Assembly: GCA_023411405.1 (NCBI GenBank)
Contig: JAEYOU010000675.1
Span: 1-11,161, forward strand
Length of the DNA: 11,161 nt
Source of the DNA: Pseudomonadota bacterium
Lineage (GTDB): Bacteria > Myxococcota > Myxococcia > Myxococcales > Anaeromyxobacteraceae
Direction: 5' to 3'
Made by a program: the position numbers and the translations under genes. Of this stretch, positions 7,489 to 11,161 are shown piece by piece. The first letter of the stretch is position 1. Every line of letters begins with the position of its first letter. Below the pieces are notes generated by a model. It saw only the letters and a program-made list of their open reading frames with translations. It was not told the origin of the DNA and ran no database searches.

Positions 7489-8283
7489 ATGCCGATCCGC
7501 GCCCGCCACCTCGTCACCGCCGCCGCCCTCGCCCTCACCGCCAGCGCCGCGCGCGCCGAGCTCGTCACCATGACGATCGAGTACCGCGAGGGGGACACGG
7601 TCCTCGAGGGCTACCTGGCGTACGACGCCTCCGGGCCCGCGAAGAAGCCGGGCGTCCTCGTGTTCCACCAGTGGAAGGGGATCACCGCCTACGAGAAGAA
7701 GCGGGCGGAGCAGCTCGCGGCCCTGGGGTACGTCGCCTTCGCGGCCGACCTCTACGGGAAGGGCGTCCGGCCCGCCGACCCCAAGGCGGCGGGCGCCGAG
7801 GCGGGCAAGTACCGCGGGAACCGGCCGCTCCTCCGGGCGCGGACGCTGGCCGCGCTGGCGGCGCTCCGCAAGCAGCCCAACGTCCAGGGCGAGAGGATCG
7901 CCGCCCTCGGCTACTGCTTCGGCGGGGGCGCGGCGCTGGAGCTCGCGCGCGCGGGCGCCGACGTGCTCGGGGTCGTGAGCTTCCACGGCAGCCTGACGAC
8001 GCCCACGCCCCAGGACGCGAAGAACATCCGCGGCAAGGTCCTCGTGCTGCACGGCGCGGACGACCCGGCCGCCCCGCGCGCGGACGTGCTCGCGCTGCAG
8101 GACGAGCTCACGGCGGGCGGGGTGGACTGGCAGGTGGTGCTGTACTCCGGCGTGGTCCACTCGTTCACGCAGCCCGACGCGGGGAACGACAAGTCGAAGG
8201 GGAGCGCCTACGACGCCCGCGCCGACCGCCGATCCTGGGAGGCGATGAAGGACTTCTTCGGCGAGCTGTTCGCGGGACCCTGA
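7489..8283 (+). CDS. exported dienelactone hydrolase family protein (alpha/beta hydrolase)
   Basis: 264 residues from ATG 7489. The first 23 residues are a typical Sec signal peptide (basic MPIRAR, hydrophobic stretch, ASAARA cleavage site before ELV), so the protein is probably periplasmic or secreted. A GTG at 7453 is in frame but would add 12 residues before the signal; ATG 7489 is preferred, although neither has a strong ribosome binding site. The nucleophile elbow GYCFGGG has Cys143, typical of this family. The acid is probably Asp192 (HGADDP) and the base His224 (VVHSF). The position equivalent to the conserved Glu near the nucleophile (Glu36 of Pseudomonas dienelactone hydrolase) appears to be Gln61 in FHQWKG. 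The natural substrate cannot be read from the sequence; family members act on lactones and esters. It is 159 nt from gltD with hairpins between, so it is probably a separate unit. Confidence 0.88.
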   Translation: MPIRARHLVTAAALALTASAARAELVTMTIEYREGDTVLEGYLAYDASGPAKKPGVLVFHQWKGITAYEKKRAEQLAALGYVAFAADLYGKGVRPADPKAAGAEAGKYRGNRPLLRARTLAALAALRKQPNVQGERIAALGYCFGGGAALELARAGADVLGVVSFHGSLTTPTPQDAKNIRGKVLVLHGADDPAAPRADVLALQDELTAGGVDWQVVLYSGVVHSFTQPDAGNDKSKGSAYDARADRRSWEAMKDFFGELFAGP

Positions 8284-8294
8284 CGGTGCGCGCC

Positions 8295-8316
8295 GGGGCC
8301 CGTGCGGTGCGGCCCC
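8295..8316 (+). terminator. GC hairpin after the hydrolase gene, possible terminator
   Basis: GGGGCC 8295-8300 and GGCCCC 8311-8316 form a perfect 6-bp stem with a 10-nt loop, 12 nt after the stop codon. There is no T-run. The short motif CGGTGCG occurs three times around it (8284, 8305, 8320). Confidence 0.35.
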
Positions 8317-8336
8317 CAGCGGTGCGGAGCTCCCGC

Positions 8337-8352
8337 TTGACACGTCGACGTG
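8337..8352 (+). promoter_or_regulatory. TTGACA box overlapping a 12-bp palindrome
   Basis: TTGACA at 8337-8342 is a perfect sigma-70 -35 hexamer, and CACGTCGACGTG at 8341-8352 is a perfect palindrome that starts in its last two bases. No good -10 is seen 16-18 nt downstream (TGGAGT at 17). It lies upstream of the GH6 remnant, so it may be the relic promoter/operator of that dead gene. Confidence 0.25.
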
Positions 8353-8488
8353 CGCGCGGTGGAGTGGTTCTCGATTGGTGAACATCCCGTGCAGCGAAAG
8401 GCGTCACCCGTCGCGGTGAAGCAGCGCGTGGTCAGGGCGTGGACCGGCATGGCGGTCCGGGTGTGTCCCAGGATGTCGTGAGCGTCGC

Positions 8489-8851
8489 TCGAGCCTCGAA
8501 GGCATCGCGGCGGTCGCCGAGCCTCGCGACCCACCTCGACCGCGCCCTCGCTCAGGGCGCCACCCTGTTCCTGGGCGTCGTCTACGACCTCCCCGGCCGC
8601 GACTGCGCCGCGCTCGCCTCGAACGGCGAGCTGCCCGGCACCGCCGAGGGGCTCGCCCGGTACAAGACGGAGTACGTCGACGCCATCGCGGCCATCGCGC
8701 GGCAGTCGAAGTACGCGAACCTCCGGATCGTCTTCGAACACCGTCGGCGGCCTGCGGCCCGCAGCGCCCGAACGTCGCGAGCGCCAGCGCCGATCTCAAC
8801 ACCTTCGTGAACGCGTCCAAGGTCGATCGCCGCGCCCACCTCCCCGCCCGC
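8489..8851 (+). pseudogene. remnant of a glycoside hydrolase family 6 (cellulase) gene
   Basis: Three pieces of a GH6 catalytic domain lie in order but in shifted frames. Piece 1 (8489-8518) reads SSLEGIAAVA and lines up with the WIERIAAV region of the intact downstream gene. A one-base insertion near 8519 then moves to piece 2 (8520-8735), which starts SLATHLDRAL and contains the family signature VVYDLPGRDC and runs to LRIVF. The alignment then jumps about 158 codons: piece 3 (8753-8839), again in the first frame, has CGPQRP and ADLNTFVNASKVDRRAH, matching residues around 318-347 of the intact GH6. The second GH6 signature (EPDS), the rest of the catalytic domain, the signal peptide and any accessory domains are missing. 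The longest uninterrupted ATG frame here (8439-8810) is therefore not a real gene. It retains the canonical Tyr of the first signature, which the intact neighbour lacks, so it is not a simple recent copy of it. Confidence 0.85.
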
Positions 8852-8879
8852 AGCTCTTCTGGAGGTGAGCGGGGCGGGG
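8842..8879 (+). terminator. GC-rich hairpin between GH6 remnant and GH6 gene
   Basis: CCCCGCCC 8842-8849 pairs with GGGCGGGG 8872-8879. Inside, CA 8851-8852 pairs with TG 8866-8867 and CTC 8854-8856 with GAG 8862-8864, around a 5-nt loop. No T-run follows. It ends 7 nt before the LacI-type palindrome. It may insulate the GH6 promoter from upstream transcription. Confidence 0.35.
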
Positions 8880-8886
8880 GCGCCGA

Positions 8887-8898
8887 GCAAACGTTTGC
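8887..8898. promoter_or_regulatory. LacI-family-type operator upstream of the GH6 gene
   Basis: GCAAACGTTTGC is a perfect 12-bp palindrome with the central CG and flanking AAA/TTT typical of LacI/GalR-family operators (compare PurR, Cra and CcpA sites). The AT-rich core stands out in this GC-rich DNA. It lies 138 nt before the GH6 start codon. A LacI-type repressor responding to a sugar released from plant polymer would fit, but no such regulator gene is in the window. A second small inverted repeat, TGAT-GGGG-ATCA, follows at 8903-8914. Confidence 0.5.
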
Positions 8899-9036
8899 AG
8901 CGTGATGGGGATCAGCGCGGGCCACACTCCACGAAGTGGTGACCCCGAGTGGAAGCCCCAGCGCGGCGCCGATCCGTCGCAGGGTGCAGCTGCTGTCCGG
9001 ATCGCCGGTGTTCCCACCCTTCCCCGAGAGGTCTGC

Positions 9037-11161
9037 ATGACGTCCCCCTGGCAGAACGCTCGCCGTTCGAGGACAGCCGCCGTGGTCGCGGTCGGCCTCC
9101 TCGCGCTCGCCGCGCCCGCGCGCGCGCAGACGCACCTCGACAACCCGTTCGCCGGGGCGCGCATGTACGTGAACCCCGCGTTCACGGCCAACGCCGACGC
9201 GACCGCTGCCGCGACCGCCGATCCCACCCTCGCCGCCGCGATGCGGCGGGTCGGGCGCCAGCCCACGGCCGTCTGGATCGAGCGGATCGCGGCCGTGCCC
9301 ACGGTGGCCACGCACCTCGACCGCGCCCTCGCGGCCGGTGACGACCTCGTCCTCTTCGTCCTCCGCAACCTGCCGGGCCGCGACTGCTCCGCGCTGCAGT
9401 ACGACGGCGAGCTGCCGATCGACGGCGGACTGGCGCGCTACAGGGCCGAGTTCATCGATCCCATCGTCGCCATCGCCGGAGATCCGCGGTACGCCGGGCT
9501 CCGGATCGTCTTCGTGGTCGAGCCCGACAGCCTCGTGAACCTCGTCACCGGCCTCTCGACCCCGATCTGCGCCATGGTCCAGTCGTCCGGGCTCTTCGTC
9601 GAGGGCGTCCGGTACGCGGTCAACGAGCTCCACGAGCTCCCGAACGTCTACCTGTACCTCGACCTCGCCTACTCCGGCTGGCTCGGGTGGACGGAGAACG
9701 CCGCGCGGATGGTGAGCCTCCTGGACTCTGTCTCGAGCGGCTTCACCGCCGGGAAGAGCGCGATCGACGGCTTCGCCACAAACACGGCGCAGTACGTCCC
9801 CGTGAAGGAGCCGTGGCTCTCCGCCGACCAGGTCGTCGCCGGCCAGCAGGTGTGGACCGCCACGTTCTACGAGTACAACCGGGACATCGACGAGGCGAGC
9901 TTCGTGGCCGACATGTACGGCCGCCTCGTCGCGGCGGGCTGGCCAGGATCGATCGGCATGATCGTCGACACGTCCCGGAACGGCTGGGGCGGGCCGCAGC
10001 GGCCGAGCGGGCCGAGCGCGCAGGCCCTCGGCCTCGAGCGGTTCGTGGACGAGTCGCGCGTGGACCGGCGCGCCCACCGCGGCCTGTGGTGCAACGTCGC
10101 CGGCGCCGGCGTCGGGGAGCGGCCGCAGGCCACGCCCCCGACCTTCGCCGCGACCTGGCTCGACGCGTTCGTCTGGGTGAAGACGCCCGGCGAGTCGGAC
10201 GGCGCCTCGTCGCTCGCGCCCGAGGGTCCGCCCTTCGATCGCGAGTGCGATCCGGAGGGTACGACCTCCTGGGGCATCCCGACCGGCGCCCTCTCCGGCG
10301 CGCCGCCGCGGGGGAGCTGGTTCCCGGCGCAGTTCACCGAGCTCGTGCAGAACAGGTGGCCGGAGGAGCAGCCCGGCACGGGGGTTCCGCTCGAGGTCAC
10401 GCTGGACCAGTCGGGGATCTGCAACCCGCCGCCTGGCTGCGACCCCGGGGAGATGTGCGCGGCCGTCTGCTACGGCGGGAGCGCCGTGACCTCGTCGCCC
10501 GCGGGGATCAGCTGCGGCCCGAGCGGAGGCTCCTGCAGCGCGGCGTTCGCGGGCGGCACCAGCGTGGTCCTGACGGCGATCCCGAACCCGAACACCCTCA
10601 ACCGCTTCGCCGGCTGGATCGGGGCGTGCAGCGGCACCGCCCCGACCTGCGTCGTCCAGATGACGCAGCCGCGATCGGTCACCGCCCGGTTCGTGGCCGA
10701 CGTGAACTACGCGCTCTCGGTCACGCGGGCCGGGACCGGCGCGGGGACGGTCACCGGCGCCGGCGGGGCGGTGGACTGCGGCGCGACCTGCAACGCCCTG
10801 TTCAGCGCGGGCGTGACCGTGACCCTCACCGCCGCTGCGAGCGCGGGCTCGGCCTTCACCGGCTGGAGCGGCGCCTGCGCGGGCACGGCGACGACCTGCG
10901 CCGTCCGGATGGATCGGGCGCAGGCCGTCACCGCCACGTTCACGTCTCTCCGGACTTATCCGCTCACGGTGACGAGGTCCGGGACGGGCGCGGGCACGGT
11001 GGTCTCGTCCCCGGCCGGGATCCAGTGCGGCGCAACCTGCTCCGCGCTCTTCGGCGCCGACGCCGTCGTGACGCTGTACGCGACGCCCGCCGGGGGCTCG
11101 GCGTTCCACGGGTGGAGCGGCGCGTGCGCGGGGTACCAGTCGGCGTGCGTCCTGACGATGT
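9037..11161 (+). CDS. secreted glycoside hydrolase family 6 (cellulase-type) with C-terminal repeat domains, 3'-truncated
   Basis: Open from ATG 9037 to the window edge (708 full codons). GAGG at 9028-9031, 5 nt before the ATG, supports the start. Residues 1-30 form a Sec signal peptide (RRSR, hydrophobic run, cleavage after ARA). The GH6 domain spans about 35-442. Its first signature appears as NLPGRDCS with Asp116; the second as VVEPDSLVNLVTG with Asp164, the predicted general acid. The later acidic position is in PGESDG (Asp388). Cys117/Cys178 and Cys352/Cys404 match the family's two disulfides. The WVKTPGESDG...FDREC...GALSGAP stretch resembles bacterial exo-type GH6 enzymes, so cellobiohydrolase activity on cellulose is the best guess. 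Two cleft positions are unusual: Arg110 where the family has Tyr (VxYxxPxRDC), and Tyr212 where His is usual (DLAYSGWLGW). A Cys-rich linker (Cys462, 468, 474, 478) leads to three Cys-containing repeats. No carbohydrate-binding module is seen before the cut. Confidence 0.93.
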   Translation, partial: MTSPWQNARRSRTAAVVAVGLLALAAPARAQTHLDNPFAGARMYVNPAFTANADATAAATADPTLAAAMRRVGRQPTAVWIERIAAVPTVATHLDRALAAGDDLVLFVLRNLPGRDCSALQYDGELPIDGGLARYRAEFIDPIVAIAGDPRYAGLRIVFVVEPDSLVNLVTGLSTPICAMVQSSGLFVEGVRYAVNELHELPNVYLYLDLAYSGWLGWTENAARMVSLLDSVSSGFTAGKSAIDGFATNTAQYVPVKEPWLSADQVVAGQQVWTATFYEYNRDIDEASFVADMYGRLVAAGWPGSIGMIVDTSRNGWGGPQRPSGPSAQALGLERFVDESRVDRRAHRGLWCNVAGAGVGERPQATPPTFAATWLDAFVWVKTPGESDGASSLAPEGPPFDRECDPEGTTSWGIPTGALSGAPPRGSWFPAQFTELVQNRWPEEQPGTGVPLEVTLDQSGICNPPPGCDPGEMCAAVCYGGSAVTSSPAGISCGPSGGSCSAAFAGGTSVVLTAIPNPNTLNRFAGWIGACSGTAPTCVVQMTQPRSVTARFVADVNYALSVTRAGTGAGTVTGAGGAVDCGATCNALFSAGVTVTLTAAASAGSAFTGWSGACAGTATTCAVRMDRAQAVTATFTSLRTYPLTVTRSGTGAGTVVSSPAGIQCGATCSALFGADAVVTLYATPAGGSAFHGWSGACAGYQSACVLTM
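10480..11161 (+). repeat. three divergent InlB-B-like repeats within the GH6 gene
   Basis: Repeat 1 runs from about residue 482 to 555, repeat 2 from 558 to about 638, and repeat 3 from 641 to the window end. Repeats 2 and 3 start 83 codons apart (YALSVTRAGTG and YPLTVTRSGTG). Each shows a GxVTSSPAGIxCG-like strand, a GWSGACAG core and, where complete, an xVTAxF end. Each has four cysteines: 493/500/531/538, 581/585/614/621 and 664/668/697/704, probably paired outside the cell. The pattern matches the bacterial repeat family named divergent InlB B-repeat; its role is presumed to be cell-surface or adhesive spacing. More repeats may follow beyond the window. Confidence 0.75.

Noticed and set aside
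8439..8810. 123-codon ATG frame as a small intact gene
   Set aside because: Its start lacks GH6 homology and its end leaves the homologous frame. The GH6 match continues in another frame on both sides, so it is part of a pseudogene.
8404..11109. 901-codon - strand frame over the GH6 region
   Set aside because: It is antisense to a GH6 protein with clear family motifs, and its translation is low-complexity with no recognisable domain.
10708..11161. Repeat array as a CRISPR or DNA-level satellite
   Set aside because: The repeats are in frame, 83 codons apart and diverged at synonymous sites. They are protein domain repeats.

Overview
The window comes from a very GC-rich bacterium, with G or C at nearly every third codon position. 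The gene complement resembles Myxococcota, and Anaeromyxobacter-like organisms in particular: an NtrC-type regulator, an NADPH-type glutamate synthase, a secreted cellulase-family enzyme, and Cys-containing bacterial repeat domains. This taxonomic call is inferred from composition and style only, because no marker gene is present. All recognisable genes lie on the + strand.

Layout. Positions 1-879 hold the C-terminal part of an enhancer-binding-protein-like regulator (AAA+ domain plus Fis-type helix-turn-helix). Its GAFTGA loop, Walker B and sensor I motifs are all altered. Positions 880-1219 form a non-coding leader with three TGGAAC-type half-sites just before gltB. Positions 1220-5836 (gltB) and 5839-7329 (gltD) encode the two subunits of glutamate synthase, are 2 nt apart, and are surely co-transcribed. 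They convert 2-oxoglutarate and glutamine to two glutamates. Downstream, 7361-7423 is a degenerate array of nine heptanucleotides that can also fold into a long hairpin. Positions 7489-8283 encode an exported dienelactone-hydrolase-family protein.

The last third concerns polysaccharide degradation. Positions 8489-8851 are a decayed glycoside hydrolase family 6 (GH6) gene with a frameshift and a large internal deletion. It is followed by a GC-rich hairpin and a perfect 12-bp palindrome, GCAAACGTTTGC, of LacI-family operator type. From 9037 to the window edge runs an intact secreted GH6 protein whose C-terminus carries at least three Cys-containing divergent InlB-B-like repeats and is cut by the window end. 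No tRNA, rRNA, CRISPR array, transposase or phage gene was seen.

Nothing here clearly forms a new multi-gene system. The points most worth a second look are the degenerate regulator upstream of gltBD, the heptamer array, and the GH6 pair: a dead copy with the canonical active-site Tyr beside an intact copy lacking it, behind a likely sugar-responsive operator.
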